NCBI RefSeq assembly: GCF_001922575.1
Contig: NZ_MRCI01000001.1
Location: forward strand, 1,736,001-1,800,000
Length of the DNA: 64,000 nucleotides
From: Neptunomonas phycophila
GTDB lineage: Bacteria; Pseudomonadota; Gammaproteobacteria; Pseudomonadales; Balneatricaceae
Reading direction: 5' to 3'
Shown: piece by piece, positions 35,194 through 45,151 of the stretch
How positions within the stretch are numbered: the stretch's first letter is position 1
Layout of the letters: each line of letters opens with the position of its first letter
Notes under the pieces: generated by a model
What the model was told of the DNA's origin: nothing
What the model saw: the letters and a program-made list of their open reading frames with translations, nothing else
The model's database searches: none
Program-made: the position numbers and the translations under genes

Positions 35194-36330
35194 TTACGAA
35201 CGCTCAGCAATGGGAACCCACTCACTAGAATCAGGGCCGGTATAATCTGCGCTGGGGCGAATAATCCGGTTGTTAGCACGTTGCTCCATTACATGTGCCG
35301 CCCAGCCGGAAGCACGAGAGCAAACAAAAATCGGTGTAAACAACTTAGTAGGTATGCCCATGAAGTGATAGGCCGATGCATGGAAAAAGTCTGCATTACA
35401 AAACAGCTTTTTCTCCCGCCACATGACCGACTCAACTCGCTCAGAGACAGCGTAAAGCGAGGTATCCCCTACTTGCTCCGATAGCTTTTTAGACCATGCC
35501 TTAATAATACTGTTACGAGGGTCGCTATCACGGTAGATAGCATGACCAAACCCCATAATTTTATCTTTTCGGGATAGCATCCCCATAATGGCGTCTTCAG
35601 CTTCATCAGCATCGCTCCACTGCTCAATCATATCCATCGCAGCTTCATTGGCACCCCCATGTAAAGGCCCGCGTAAAGATCCTATTGCAGCCGTGATACA
35701 GCTATGAATATCCGACAAGGTTGAGGCGCAAACCCGCGCTGTGAAAGTGGATGCATTGAACTCGTGCTCAGCATATAAAATAAGTGAAGCATGCATTACA
35801 TCTATATGTAATTGTTCAGGTTTCTTATCATGAAGGGTCCACAAAAACTGTTCACCAATAGAGTCTGCTTCTGTTTCAACATTGATACGCTTACCGTGGT
35901 GACTATAGTTGTACCAATAATTAATCAAGCCTGGAAATACAGCTAACATACGGTCTATTTTTTCGTGTTGCTCGCTAAAATCATGTTCAGTTTCAAGATT
36001 ACCTAACATCGAACAACCCGTACGCATAACATCCATTGGATGAGCATCTGCCGGAATATTTTCTAGTACCGTTTTTAAGGCAGAAGGCAATTGACGCAAA
36101 GACTTCAACTTCGCTTTATAAGCATTAAGCTCCGCTTGATTAGGAAGTTTTCCGTACAATAATAAATACGCAACTTCTTCAAACTCTGCATGATCAGCTA
36201 ACGCTTTGATGTCATAACCACGATACGTTAAACCTGCACCTGATTGACCCACTGTACAGAGGGCGGTCTCCCCTGCTGATTGGCCACGCAGACCTGCTCC
36301 AGTCAATTTTTTTGCTTCTGCCATTGTCAT
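35194..36330 (-). CDS. prpC: 2-methylcitrate synthase PrpC
   Basis: A 378-residue type II citrate-synthase-family enzyme that condenses propionyl-CoA with oxaloacetate. The N-terminal GLRGQSAGETALCTVGQSG and GYDIKALADHAEFEEVAYLL are typical of PrpC. Catalytic regions include SLRGPLHGGANEAAMDMIEQ (histidine) and the later MGFGHAIYRDSDPRN. It lies 74 bases after prpB. Confidence 0.97.
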   Translation of the reverse strand: MTMAEAKKLTGAGLRGQSAGETALCTVGQSGAGLTYRGYDIKALADHAEFEEVAYLLLYGKLPNQAELNAYKAKLKSLRQLPSALKTVLENIPADAHPMDVMRTGCSMLGNLETEHDFSEQHEKIDRMLAVFPGLINYWYNYSHHGKRINVETEADSIGEQFLWTLHDKKPEQLHIDVMHASLILYAEHEFNASTFTARVCASTLSDIHSCITAAIGSLRGPLHGGANEAAMDMIEQWSDADEAEDAIMGMLSRKDKIMGFGHAIYRDSDPRNSIIKAWSKKLSEQVGDTSLYAVSERVESVMWREKKLFCNADFFHASAYHFMGIPTKLFTPIFVCSRASGWAAHVMEQRANNRIIRPSADYTGPDSSEWVPIAERS

Positions 36331-36404
36331 TTCTCCTTATGACATCGAGTAGTTCTGTTGCTGTACTCGTGCCATTTTTTATCTTTATTATCTTTTAATA
36401 TGCC

Positions 36405-37295
36405 TTACTTGTTTTTGCCTTCAGCAAAGAGCGCATCGAGCTTTTGCTCAAAATCGTGGTAGTTCAAAAAGTCATAAAGCTCCATACGGGTTTGCATAGT
36501 ATCAATGACGGCTTTCTGGTCTCCATCACGCAAGATCGACTCAAATACATTAAGTGCAGCTTTATTGGCAGCACGGAACGCCGACAAAGGGTATAACACC
36601 ATTGTTGCTCCATGCAGAGCCAACTCTTCTTTGTTGAACAACGGAGTCGCGCCAAATTCTGTGATATTGGCTAGTAAATGGGCACCGCCTATGCCATCTG
36701 CAAAGGCTTTATAATCATCTAACGTATGAACGGCTTCTGCGAAAATTCCGTCGGCTCCTGCTTCCAAACACGCTTGAGCACGCTCGACGGCGGCTTCTAA
36801 ACCTTCCATCTGAAATGCATCAGTTCGTGCAATGATAAAAAAATCATCATCGGTTTTCGCATCCACTGCTGCTTTAACGCGATCGACCATTTCTTCTTTA
36901 GAAACAATCTCCTTATTAGGTCGATGTCCGCACCGTTTCTGAGCCACTTGATCTTCAAGGTGGATAGCGCCCGCCCCAGCCTTAATCATCTCTTTAACTG
37001 CACGCCCGATATTAAAGGCACCACCCCAGCCCGTATCAATATCGACAAGTAGCGGTGTCTCTACTGCACTACTGATGCGCCTAACATCTTCTAACACGTC
37101 ATTCATTGACGTCATGCCTAGGTCAGGTAAACCGTAGGAAGCATTGGCTACACCACCGCCAGACAAATAAATGGCTCGGTGGCCAACTCGCTCAGCCATC
37201 ATGGCATGATAGGCGTTAGTCGTGCCGACAATTTGCAGCGGCTGAGTTTCATTAAGTGCTTGACGAAATCGAGCACCAGCGCTTGGATTAGCCAT
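36405..37295 (-). CDS. prpB: 2-methylisocitrate lyase PrpB
   Basis: A 296-residue lyase of the isocitrate-lyase superfamily that cleaves 2-methylisocitrate to pyruvate and succinate. Conserved segments are [38 protein letters not shown] (magnesium ligands) and the catalytic loop [21 protein letters not shown] chose ATG 37295, preceded by AAAGGGGA; the longer frame to 37340 lacks a site. The start overlaps the end of the gntR gene by eight bases, so the two are coupled. Confidence 0.96.
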   Translation of the reverse strand: MANPSAGARFRQALNETQPLQIVGTTNAYHAMMAERVGHRAIYLSGGGVANASYGLPDLGMTSMNDVLEDVRRISSAVETPLLVDIDTGWGGAFNIGRAVKEMIKAGAGAIHLEDQVAQKRCGHRPNKEIVSKEEMVDRVKAAVDAKTDDDFFIIARTDAFQMEGLEAAVERAQACLEAGADGIFAEAVHTLDDYKAFADGIGGAHLLANITEFGATPLFNKEELALHGATMVLYPLSAFRAANKAALNVFESILRDGDQKAVIDTMQTRMELYDFLNYHDFEQKLDALFAEGKNK

Positions 37296-38001
37296 GAATT
37301 TCCCCTTTGATGTTGGATGACAAATTGAGTTTGTTTTCAATATTCTGACGTGCTGCGCTGATATGACGACGCATTAACAGTTCAGCCAGTTCAGGATCAC
37401 GCGCCTCTATCGCATCGACTATCTGTCTATGCTCTTTCAAAGCACGTTTCGGGCGAGAGCTTGATACACTAAATTGGTATCGGTACATGCGGACAAGGTG
37501 ATATAGATCGCTGCCAAGCAGTTCTAGCAGTTTCTCATTTTTACTACCTTGTACTATGCGGTAATGAAAATCGAGATCACCTTCTTTTTGAAAATAGGAG
37601 CGTCCATCAAGCTCCTGCACACTGCGCTCATGTTCATCGAGTAACGAGCGCAAGTCGGCAATCTCTTCATCCGACATATGTAGGGCAGCCATGCGACAAG
37701 CCATGCCCTCTAAAGCTTCGCGGACATGATAAATTTCGACTAGCTCTTTTATCGACAATTGAACCACGCGCGCACCAACATTTGGTTTACGCTCTATAAG
37801 GCGCAATCCTTCAAGGCGTCGCATCGCTTCTCGTAATGGACCACGGCTAATACCATAGGTACGCGCCAATTCAGGCTCACTTATTTTTTGGCCTGATGGA
37901 ATCTCGCCTTTAACAATAGCCGTTACAATTTCAGCACATACACGATCAGCAAGTGTGATGACTTCTACCGGTAATTCACGGATATTTGATTTGGTTGTCA
38001 T
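37288..38001 (-). CDS. GntR-family (FadR subfamily) repressor of the prp operon
   Basis: A 237-residue regulator. The winged helix ([40 protein letters not shown]) is followed by an all-helical FCD effector domain (about residues 90-225) with metal-binding-type His residues ([27 protein letters not shown]). It is the first gene of the methylcitrate operon and overlaps prpB, so it very probably controls the operon in response to a pathway intermediate. The perfect palindrome ATTGTCGACAAT just upstream is the likely site. The effector is inference. Confidence 0.92.
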   Translation of the reverse strand: MTTKSNIRELPVEVITLADRVCAEIVTAIVKGEIPSGQKISEPELARTYGISRGPLREAMRRLEGLRLIERKPNVGARVVQLSIKELVEIYHVREALEGMACRMAALHMSDEEIADLRSLLDEHERSVQELDGRSYFQKEGDLDFHYRIVQGSKNEKLLELLGSDLYHLVRMYRYQFSVSSSRPKRALKEHRQIVDAIEARDPELAELLMRRHISAARQNIENKLNLSSNIKGEIHG

Positions 38002-38018
38002 AACCGTACTCTCTACAG

Positions 38019-38030
38019 ATTGTCGACAAT
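38019..38030. promoter_or_regulatory. GntR operator of the prp operon
   Basis: ATTGTCGACAAT is a perfect 12-base palindrome 18-29 bases upstream of the gntR start and just downstream of the predicted start of transcription. This is a typical place for FadR-subfamily repression. Confidence 0.78.
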
Positions 38031-38044
38031 ATTTACAGAGAAGT

Positions 38045-38073
38045 ACGATAGCGCAGCAAAATTAGGCCGTCAA
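38045..38073 (-). promoter_or_regulatory. Promoter of the gntR-prpBC-acnD-prpF operon
   Basis: On the minus strand TTGACG (38068-38073), a 17-base spacer and TATCGT (38045-38050) form a good sigma-70 promoter. A second, weaker operator-like sequence, ATTGTCTACATA (38091-38102, 9 of 12 matches), lies upstream of the -35. Confidence 0.62.
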
Positions 38074-38127
38074 CAAACCTAAAGTCTAAGATTGTCTACA
38101 TAATTTAAGTTTTAGGAGTCATTCAAA

Positions 38128-38991
38128 TTAGCTGGCGTAGAACCTTTTTGCTTCGTTATTCATCGTTTTAGCGATATTACGAGGCTTTTGATAAGGCAAA
38201 GAATGATCAGTACCTGGCACCATAACGTAATGCCAATTTGGCAAAGTATCATCCAGATGCTGATGATAGTCATGCATGGCATCCACACTCAGCCCGCCTA
38301 TAAAGCTCGTCACATCACCTTGCGCCGCAATAAGCGCAGGCCTATCTACCTCATTAATCGTCGCTGTAACGCAATCTAACGCATTAGCAAACCCAATGGG
38401 CCTATGACCTAAACGTGACATCGTTAAGGCTTCTACCTGCTTGGAGATGCGCCTATTGGGAGAAATCGTATTCATAAACGCTAAAATCCCAACACTTTTA
38501 TCCGCTGCACGGAGGTGACGAGTCGCCTCGCTGTATTTTTTACGTAGTGCTTTTGTTTCGCCCCATGTTGGTCGATCTAATAAAGCAGACTCTAATAAGA
38601 ACTGCTTACCTATGCGGCTCGGATACTGCTGCTTATATAGCATAGCGACCATACCTCCCATAGAATAGCCACCTAAATCGAAGCTCCACCAGCCTAAGTA
38701 GTCAACCAAAGAAGACAGATCAGTAACGAGATCAGATGCTGTAAATGACTCTTCTTCACCACTTGAAGGCCATGTATCCCCCATACCGCGCAGATCTGGA
38801 ATCAGGACTTCTTGCCATTGATCTAACATCTTCGCGATAAATGACCATGTATCCATGCCCGCAACACCCGCGCCATGCAATAACACAATTCGGCGTCCAT
38901 TTTTAACATCTGGGTTAGTATACAAACGATAAGTAATAGACTGGCCATTGGTTTCTAGTGTCAAAGCCGGCCACTGCATGTCATCAATCAT
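38128..38991 (-). CDS. Alpha/beta-hydrolase
   Basis: A 287-residue alpha/beta-hydrolase of unknown substrate. The oxyanion segment is IVLLHGAGVAGMDTW, the nucleophile elbow is GGYSMGGMVAMLY, and a C-terminal histidine is in MVPGTDHSLPYQ. There is no signal peptide, so it is cytoplasmic. It lies upstream of the prp operon on the same strand, and a prp-like operator half (TGTGTCGACAAT) is about 100 bases before its start. An esterase or thioesterase role connected with acyl-CoA metabolism would fit the context but is unproven. Confidence 0.85.
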   Translation of the reverse strand: MIDDMQWPALTLETNGQSITYRLYTNPDVKNGRRIVLLHGAGVAGMDTWSFIAKMLDQWQEVLIPDLRGMGDTWPSSGEEESFTASDLVTDLSSLVDYLGWWSFDLGGYSMGGMVAMLYKQQYPSRIGKQFLLESALLDRPTWGETKALRKKYSEATRHLRAADKSVGILAFMNTISPNRRISKQVEALTMSRLGHRPIGFANALDCVTATINEVDRPALIAAQGDVTSFIGGLSVDAMHDYHQHLDDTLPNWHYVMVPGTDHSLPYQKPRNIAKTMNNEAKRFYAS

Positions 38992-39090
38992 GGAACAAAA
39001 TCTCTTCAGTCAATCGTTTAGCCCCGTCGAATGACGGCAGAATAACGAATGTAGTTTATAAACCTAGTAATAACTCAGCACGTAAACTCA

Positions 39091-39102
39091 TGTGTCGACA
39101 AT
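39091..39102. promoter_or_regulatory. Possible GntR site upstream of the hydrolase gene
   Basis: TGTGTCGACAAT matches the prp palindrome at 10 of 12 positions and contains the perfect core TGTCGACA. It lies 100-111 bases upstream of the hydrolase start in the gap with pabB. The same eight-base core also occurs at 59257-59264 near asd, so chance occurrence is possible. Confidence 0.42.
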
Positions 39103-39237
39103 TTCCTGCCAACTCCTAACAACGCACTATGGGTGCTCATTATACTGGCGCACTATGATTTGTCTTATCATGCTCGCATGATGTCGCCTATTTCCTTAAA
39201 ATACGCGCTTCTATTATTCCTAACATAAGGATTAGCC

Positions 39238-40698
39238 GTGCCCGGCCCAATTCCACTTAGTTACAGCACGTCGAGTACCGAATACTTTGAGCGCATCCGC
39301 TCGCTTGGCGGAGCTTGGCTACTGGACAGCGGAAAGCCAGATAGCGAACGAGGACGGTTTGATATACTTGTTGCTCAACCAGCATTTCGTGTTCGCTACG
39401 CACAAGGAGCAACGCAAATACTAGCAGGGACGGCTAATGAAGCGTGGTCTATCAACGAGCACAACACCCGCTTTACACAGACACACCCAGAACTGGCACA
39501 ATTATTACATCACTATAGCGAAACAAGCCTTAGCGCTACCAAACCATTTAACCTGCTTAAATCGCTGTATTTATTGCTAGCTCAGCGTCAAAGCACCCAT
39601 GAAGAAATACCTTTTTATTCAGGGTTTGTAGGCTACTTTGGATACGATCTAGGCCGCACACTAGAAACCTTACCCCAACATGCAGCAAACGAGTTACACA
39701 TCCCTGATATGGAGGTAGGTTATTACCAATGGGCCATCATTGTTGACCATGAGAAACAAAAAGCATCGCTGGTCGCGCATGATCAATTTCCTGAAAGCAG
39801 CCTAAAACAGCTCGCAGACCTCATCTGCTCTTCAAACGACAAGAGCAAGTCTATTCGTTTTAAGATAACCCAAGCTTTTGCGAGCAACACACAAGAAGAT
39901 CAATACCATCAGCGACTCAAGCAAATAAATGAGTACATCCACGCGGGTGATTGTTATCAAGTCAATTTTGCTCATCGTTTTCGCGCCGAGTACGAAGGTG
40001 ACCCATGGCAGGGGTATAAAACACTTCGAGCTGCTGCCCCTACTCCTTTTTCGGCCTATCACGATACCGACAGAGGCGCGATTTTATCTCTATCACCTGA
40101 GCGCTTTGTGATGTGCGATGAAACAGGCAAAGTAACCACGCAGCCTATCAAAGGCACACGACCTCGGGATAACAACCCTGAAATAGACAATGCCTATATA
40201 AACGACCTAATCACCTCTGAAAAAGACCGTGCAGAAAATGTAATGATCGTTGATTTGTTACGAAACGATATTAGCAAAACATGTATAGCCGGTAGTGTGA
40301 AAGCGCAAAAGCTGTTTGATGTAGAGCATTACAAGAATGTTCACCACCTAGTCAGCACCGTAATTGGCCAGCTGCAACCCCAGCAAACCCCGATCGATTT
40401 ACTTGAACATTGCTTTCCTGGAGGCTCCATCACAGGAGCGCCCAAAATTAGAGCGATGGAAATTATTGACGAACTAGAATCACACCGACGCCACATTTAC
40501 TGCGGCAGCATCGGCTATATATGTAACAGTGGGCGTATGGATACCAGTATTACTATCCGTACGTTGTTAGCCGAAGATAACGCTATGTATACGTGGGCCG
40601 GTGGTGGAATTGTTGCTGATTCAGTATCCAGTGCAGAATATCAAGAAACGTTCGATAAGATCAATAATCTACTAAAAGCGCTAGAAACGGACGCCTAA
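39238..40698 (+). CDS. pabB: Aminodeoxychorismate synthase component I PabB
   Basis: A 486-residue chorismate-binding enzyme that makes 4-amino-4-deoxychorismate for folate synthesis. The C-terminal catalytic domain carries the active-site lysine motif TQPIKGTRPR, SEKDRAENVMIVDLLRNDIS, FPGGSITGAPKIRAMEIIDE and YCGSIGYICNSGRMDTSI. The N-terminal half is the anthranilate-synthase-I-like domain. The start codon is GTG 39238, preceded by AAGGAT. No pabA or pabC lies nearby. Confidence 0.95.
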   Translation: MPGPIPLSYSTSSTEYFERIRSLGGAWLLDSGKPDSERGRFDILVAQPAFRVRYAQGATQILAGTANEAWSINEHNTRFTQTHPELAQLLHHYSETSLSATKPFNLLKSLYLLLAQRQSTHEEIPFYSGFVGYFGYDLGRTLETLPQHAANELHIPDMEVGYYQWAIIVDHEKQKASLVAHDQFPESSLKQLADLICSSNDKSKSIRFKITQAFASNTQEDQYHQRLKQINEYIHAGDCYQVNFAHRFRAEYEGDPWQGYKTLRAAAPTPFSAYHDTDRGAILSLSPERFVMCDETGKVTTQPIKGTRPRDNNPEIDNAYINDLITSEKDRAENVMIVDLLRNDISKTCIAGSVKAQKLFDVEHYKNVHHLVSTVIGQLQPQQTPIDLLEHCFPGGSITGAPKIRAMEIIDELESHRRHIYCGSIGYICNSGRMDTSITIRTLLAEDNAMYTWAGGGIVADSVSSAEYQETFDKINNLLKALETDA

Positions 40699-40840
40699 CT
40701 GGCTCGCCAGCCGTTCCAAAATTATCTAGCAGACACAAACGCTAATAATAATTGACCGATTGATCAATTAAACGCCAATAACTGTTCTATTTTGCCCACA
40801 TAATCATATATGATCATGATTCAGCTACGGGTATTGTTAG

Positions 40841-42796
40841 ATGGATTTACGATTCAAGGAAGCCGCCGTAACAAAGCGCTTCTACATATCATTATTGGCA
40901 ACAACATTAGTTATTTGTGCACTCCTGACAATCAATCAATACTTGATGGTATCGACTAATACAGGCTCCCCAGTTACCAATAAAGGCGATATTAGCCTTT
41001 CGAACTATTCTCCCGTTGTAGTCAAAGCCGAACACATTTCTTATCTGACAGAAAATAGCTCAATTAATACAAACGATTTACTCAACTCGACATTAGGCCA
41101 GTGGAAGACAATTGAATCCAAGCACCTATCACTAGGCCGTAGAGATATGGCTATCTGGTATCGAATACCAATAAAGAATACAAATGCCACCACTATAAAT
41201 CAGGTATTAGAAATACAATGGCCTAATTTATATTCCGCCGAGCTTTACCGCTATAACACCAATTTATTGTCTTACGCTGTGCAGCACAGAGGGCTGAGCA
41301 CCCAACCTATTCCTAACCGCACCAGCTCACCCACACCCGCTTTTTATTTTACGCTAGCGCCACATGAGTCCACGGTGCTTTATCTGCGCGTTAAAACAAG
41401 CTATTTCCAGTATGTCCCAATGACCTTCTGGGCGGAAACGCTTTTCCAACAGCAATTACAATCAAAAATTATTATCTACTCGTTATGCTTTGGCGCACTG
41501 AGCGCCATGCTGATTTTCAATCTATTTTTATTTCTTAAATTACGTTCCAAAACATATATTTTCTATTCAATGTATATTTTAAGCATAAATTTTTATCAGT
41601 TATGCGTTACCGGCTACGGCCAAAACCTATTATGGTTCAATAACATACCGCTAAAGCTCATATGTTATGAGTTATCTGTTTATTTGGGCTTTTTATTCTG
41701 TAACGTTTTTATTCGTTACTTTCTACACCTCAAAAGAAACTTAAAACGCGTCAACTCAATACTCATCATTTATTGGTCAATGGCGACCCTAAGTTTACTG
41801 ATGGGTTATTCAATACCGCAGCAAGTCTCCGAAATAGTAGCCGCGCTTTCTTGTCTAATCGCCCTATTTACTGGGTATTACTTATTCATTAGAGGATATC
41901 GTAATGCCTTGTACTTCTGTATTGCATGGGTATTCCTCACCCTATCGGCTATTGCACTCCTATTAATGGTTATCGGCTTTTTGCCGTACAGCCCCATTAT
42001 TGAGTACGGACAAATGATGGGCTTTGTTACGGCAGTACTGACCATATCACTAGCCTTGGCAGGCAACCTTCATGTTGAACGGCTGCATAGAATTGTGGCG
42101 CAAGAGAAAGCTCTACAGCTAGAAAAGCAAGTGAGTAATGAGCGTGCCGCCAAGCTAGCAGCGCACAAGGCGCTTCTTAAAGCGCAAGATGAACAAAACG
42201 CATTACTCGAGCAGAAGGTAATTCACCGAACCCATGAGCTTGAGTTTTTAGCACACCAACTAGAAACAGCGAATCAACAACTCTCAGAGATCAGCCTTAC
42301 GGATCCGCTCACGAATTTAAACAACCGCCGCTTCCTCGATCAAAACTTGGAAATGGTGTCTAAATCAGCTACCCGCGCAAACAGCACGCTCTCCATGTTG
42401 CTAATTGATATTGATCATTTTAAGAATATTAATGACACTTATGGACATCTAGCCGGCGATACTTGCTTAGTCAAAATTGCTGGCATATTGAAGAAGCATA
42501 TTAATAGGGCTACAGACAGTATTGCTCGGTACGGGGGAGAAGAATTTGCGATTGTTCTACCTGGAACCCATGAAAAGGATTTAGTCATCATCGCTGAGGC
42601 TCTTCGCAAGGATGTAGCAGACAGCCATGTCAGTTTTAATGGCCACAAAATCAAGCTGACCGTGAGCATTGGTTGCGCCACCGTTAGGCCAAGTGAATTC
42701 ATTCCGCCTGACTGCTTAATCGCTCTGACGGATAAAGCGCTTTATAGGGCCAAAAATAATGGCCGCAATCGCTGCGAGTGCTCGTTTACTCTGTAG
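40841..42796 (+). CDS. 7TM-DISM diguanylate cyclase
   Basis: A 651-residue membrane signalling protein. A short cytoplasmic start and first membrane helix (about residues 12-32) are followed by a periplasmic 7TMR-DISM extracellular domain (about 50-200), seven membrane helices (about 205-405), a coiled coil (about 415-480) and a C-terminal GGDEF domain. The active-site loop is RYGGEEFAIVLPG (from residue 565). An inhibitory-site RxxD (RATD) lies five residues before it, so product inhibition by cyclic-di-GMP is expected. It is convergent with dusC, nine bases apart. Confidence 0.94.
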   Translation: MDLRFKEAAVTKRFYISLLATTLVICALLTINQYLMVSTNTGSPVTNKGDISLSNYSPVVVKAEHISYLTENSSINTNDLLNSTLGQWKTIESKHLSLGRRDMAIWYRIPIKNTNATTINQVLEIQWPNLYSAELYRYNTNLLSYAVQHRGLSTQPIPNRTSSPTPAFYFTLAPHESTVLYLRVKTSYFQYVPMTFWAETLFQQQLQSKIIIYSLCFGALSAMLIFNLFLFLKLRSKTYIFYSMYILSINFYQLCVTGYGQNLLWFNNIPLKLICYELSVYLGFLFCNVFIRYFLHLKRNLKRVNSILIIYWSMATLSLLMGYSIPQQVSEIVAALSCLIALFTGYYLFIRGYRNALYFCIAWVFLTLSAIALLLMVIGFLPYSPIIEYGQMMGFVTAVLTISLALAGNLHVERLHRIVAQEKALQLEKQVSNERAAKLAAHKALLKAQDEQNALLEQKVIHRTHELEFLAHQLETANQQLSEISLTDPLTNLNNRRFLDQNLEMVSKSATRANSTLSMLLIDIDHFKNINDTYGHLAGDTCLVKIAGILKKHINRATDSIARYGGEEFAIVLPGTHEKDLVIIAEALRKDVADSHVSFNGHKIKLTVSIGCATVRPSEFIPPDCLIALTDKALYRAKNNGRNRCECSFTL

Positions 42797-42805
42797 AAGA
42801 AAGCA

Positions 42806-43774
42806 TCATTCTTGTTTGCTTTCTAGATGCCGGCGTAACTCATTCAAATCTTTAATTTGTTTGATCTCTTCAAAAAGCCCGTCAGCCTCTTCTCGCTGCG
42901 AGCGCATCATTTTGAGCCATTGCTTGATACGTCCATGCACATAGCGAGGCATCATTTGCGACTCTACCATCGTAAAGTACTGCAACAGCATATTGATGAT
43001 AGTTTGCCACTGTGCAGATTCGCTCTGATTTCCATTATTGATAGCTTTGATCATCATTGCCAGCTCAGGGCGTGCGATCAACCCGCGACCAATCATTACA
43101 TCAGCACACCCACTAATTTCGCGGCAGCGTTGGTAATCATCAGGCGTCCAAATTTCGCCGTTTGCCACCACTGAAATAGTCAAATGCCCTTTAAGACGTG
43201 CTATCCATTCCCAATGCGCAGGTGGCTTATAGCCTTCTACTTTGGTTCGTGCATGAATAACGACTTCTGACGCTCCAGCCTCTTGAATAGCTAACGCATT
43301 CTCTAACGCAAGTGACTTGTCTTTATTTCCCAGCCGCATCTTCGCGGTAACAGGCGTCGCTTTGGGGACCGCGGCTCTAACCGCTGAGATAATGTCATGT
43401 ATGACTTGAGGTTCATCCAGCAGTACCGCACCACCTCGATGCTTGTTAACCGTTTTAGAGGGACAACCAAAATTAAGGTCAACCGATGGGGAACCTAATG
43501 CAGCCGCTTTGGCTGCATTACCCGCCAGTGTCTCGGGGTTACTGCCTAGTAATTGCACTGCAACCGGAACACCGTGAGACGTTCTTGCAGAGGTGAGTAG
43601 TTCGGGTGCAAAACGTGTAAAGACATGCCTAGGTAAGACCTGATCCGTAATACGTATAAACTCAGTCACACATTGATCTACCCCACCAAACTGAGTAATC
43701 AAATGCCGTACAGAAGCGTCGACAACACCTTCCATAGGCGCAAGGATAATTCGACCGGTGTTGAGGGTACGCAT
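42806..43774 (-). CDS. dusC: tRNA-dihydrouridine(16) synthase DusC
   Basis: A 322-residue FMN enzyme reducing uridine 16 of tRNA. Typical features are the start RIILAPMEGVVDASVRHLI, the catalytic cysteine in NFGCPSKTVNKHRGGAVLL, KMRLGNKD and IHARTKVEGYKPPAHWEWI. The last segment and the TEFIRIT pattern favour the DusC subfamily over DusA or DusB. It is transcribed with its back to metZ after a 146-base gap. Confidence 0.93.
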   Translation of the reverse strand: MRTLNTGRIILAPMEGVVDASVRHLITQFGGVDQCVTEFIRITDQVLPRHVFTRFAPELLTSARTSHGVPVAVQLLGSNPETLAGNAAKAAALGSPSVDLNFGCPSKTVNKHRGGAVLLDEPQVIHDIISAVRAAVPKATPVTAKMRLGNKDKSLALENALAIQEAGASEVVIHARTKVEGYKPPAHWEWIARLKGHLTISVVANGEIWTPDDYQRCREISGCADVMIGRGLIARPELAMMIKAINNGNQSESAQWQTIINMLLQYFTMVESQMMPRYVHGRIKQWLKMMRSQREEADGLFEEIKQIKDLNELRRHLESKQE

Positions 43775-43878
43775 GCTATTTCACTATTTGATAAGGTAGA
43801 AAAAAGAAAGATGAACGGTAGAACGAGAACAGCCGCGCTTATGTTCGAGCTCAGATATTTCCAGCGAGACTTAACGTG

Positions 43879-43911
43879 GCTCAAGCTAGCTATATTCTCG
43901 CTAACTTGAGC
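43879..43911. other. Inverted repeat between metZ and dusC
   Basis: GCTCAAGCTAGC pairs with GCTAACTTGAGC (11 of 12 pairs, one mismatch) across the nine-base loop TATATTCTC, ten bases beyond the metZ stop. No T run follows on either strand. It may be an mRNA-end hairpin or a Rho-linked terminator. Confidence 0.45.
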
Positions 43912-43920
43912 GCTATAGGA

Positions 43921-45138
43921 TCAAACTGCAGCTAAACCTAACTCTAAATCACGACGTATATCGTCTAAATCTTCTAAACCAACTGAAAGACGAATCAAGT
44001 TATCGTTTACCCCAGCCTCAGCACGCGCTTCTGGTGTCATTCGTCCATGCGTTGTTGTGGCAGGATGGGTGATTGTCGATTTTACATCACCTAGATTACC
44101 CGTAATGGACATCATTCTGGTTGAGTCAATAAAGCGCCAAGCCGCTTCTTTATCCCCTTTCACCTCAAAAGATAAAACGCCGCCAAAAGCTTTCTGCTGT
44201 TTTTTAGCCAACAGATGTTGTGGATGCCCCTCAAGGCCGGAATAAAATACGTTTTCAACCTCAGGCCGAGCTTGCAACCAACGCGCAATATCAAGAGCAG
44301 CCCGACTATGAGCATCCATACGCAACTTGAGCGTTTCCAAACCTTTTTGAAAAACCCAAGCGTTAAACGGACTCATACACGCACCACCTGTACGAATAAA
44401 ACCGTAGATTGCTTCCATTAGCTGGTGCGAGCCAAGCACTACACCACCGATACAACGCCCCTGACCATCAAGGTATTTAGTCGCTGAGTGCACAATAATA
44501 TCAGCCCCTAACTTCAACGGCTGCTGAAGTGCAGGCGTGAGAAAACAGTTATCAACAACTAACAGAGCATCTACGCCATGGGCAATATCAGCAATCGCTT
44601 GAATGTCGCAAATCTCAGCTAACGGATTAGATGGGGATTCAAGAAAAAACAGTTTAGTATTGGGCTGTATAGCTTCACGCCAAGCATCTAACGATTTTGG
44701 ATCAACGTAAGTCGTCGTAATCCCTGCTCGGCTTAAGTACTTATCAAATAATGAGATAACTGAACCGAATACACTGCGTGAACATACGATATGGTCACCT
44801 TGCTGCAACAGAGATAAGCCAACACTTAAGATGGCCGACATTCCTGAAGAGGTAGCGACACCACGCTCAGCACCTTCCAACGCAGCCAAACGTCGCTCAA
44901 ATGCGGCTACCGTTGGATTAGTGAAACGGGAATAAATATTCCCTTCTTCTTCCCCACCGAAACGCGCAGCAGCTTCACGAGCGCTTGAATAGACAAAGCT
45001 GGAGGTAGGAAAAATCGCATCAGAGTGCTCACCTTCCATAGTACGGTTTTGGCCCGATCGTACCGCCAACGTTGAAAACTCAGCCTCGGGAAGGTCAAAT
45101 TGAATACGTTCTTCTCTTTCAAAACCAGACTTTGCCAT
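43921..45138 (-). CDS. metZ: O-succinylhomoserine sulfhydrylase MetZ
   Basis: A 405-residue PLP enzyme of the Cys/Met metabolism family that makes homocysteine from O-succinylhomoserine and sulfide. The PLP lysine is in VHSATKYLDGQGRCIGGVVL, with YSRFTNPTVAAFERRLAALE and ATSSGMSAILSVGLSLLQQG in the N-terminal half. Its position directly after purF (13-base gap) is the classic pseudomonad-type order, which supports MetZ over MetB or MetC. Confidence 0.95.
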   Translation of the reverse strand: MAKSGFEREERIQFDLPEAEFSTLAVRSGQNRTMEGEHSDAIFPTSSFVYSSAREAAARFGGEEEGNIYSRFTNPTVAAFERRLAALEGAERGVATSSGMSAILSVGLSLLQQGDHIVCSRSVFGSVISLFDKYLSRAGITTTYVDPKSLDAWREAIQPNTKLFFLESPSNPLAEICDIQAIADIAHGVDALLVVDNCFLTPALQQPLKLGADIIVHSATKYLDGQGRCIGGVVLGSHQLMEAIYGFIRTGGACMSPFNAWVFQKGLETLKLRMDAHSRAALDIARWLQARPEVENVFYSGLEGHPQHLLAKKQQKAFGGVLSFEVKGDKEAAWRFIDSTRMMSITGNLGDVKSTITHPATTTHGRMTPEARAEAGVNDNLIRLSVGLEDLDDIRRDLELGLAAV

Positions 45139-45151
45139 AACCTATGTGTTC

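Noticed and set aside
38992-39237. Small RNA gene in the hydrolase-pabB gap
   Set aside because: No promoter plus terminator pair or stable structure was visible.
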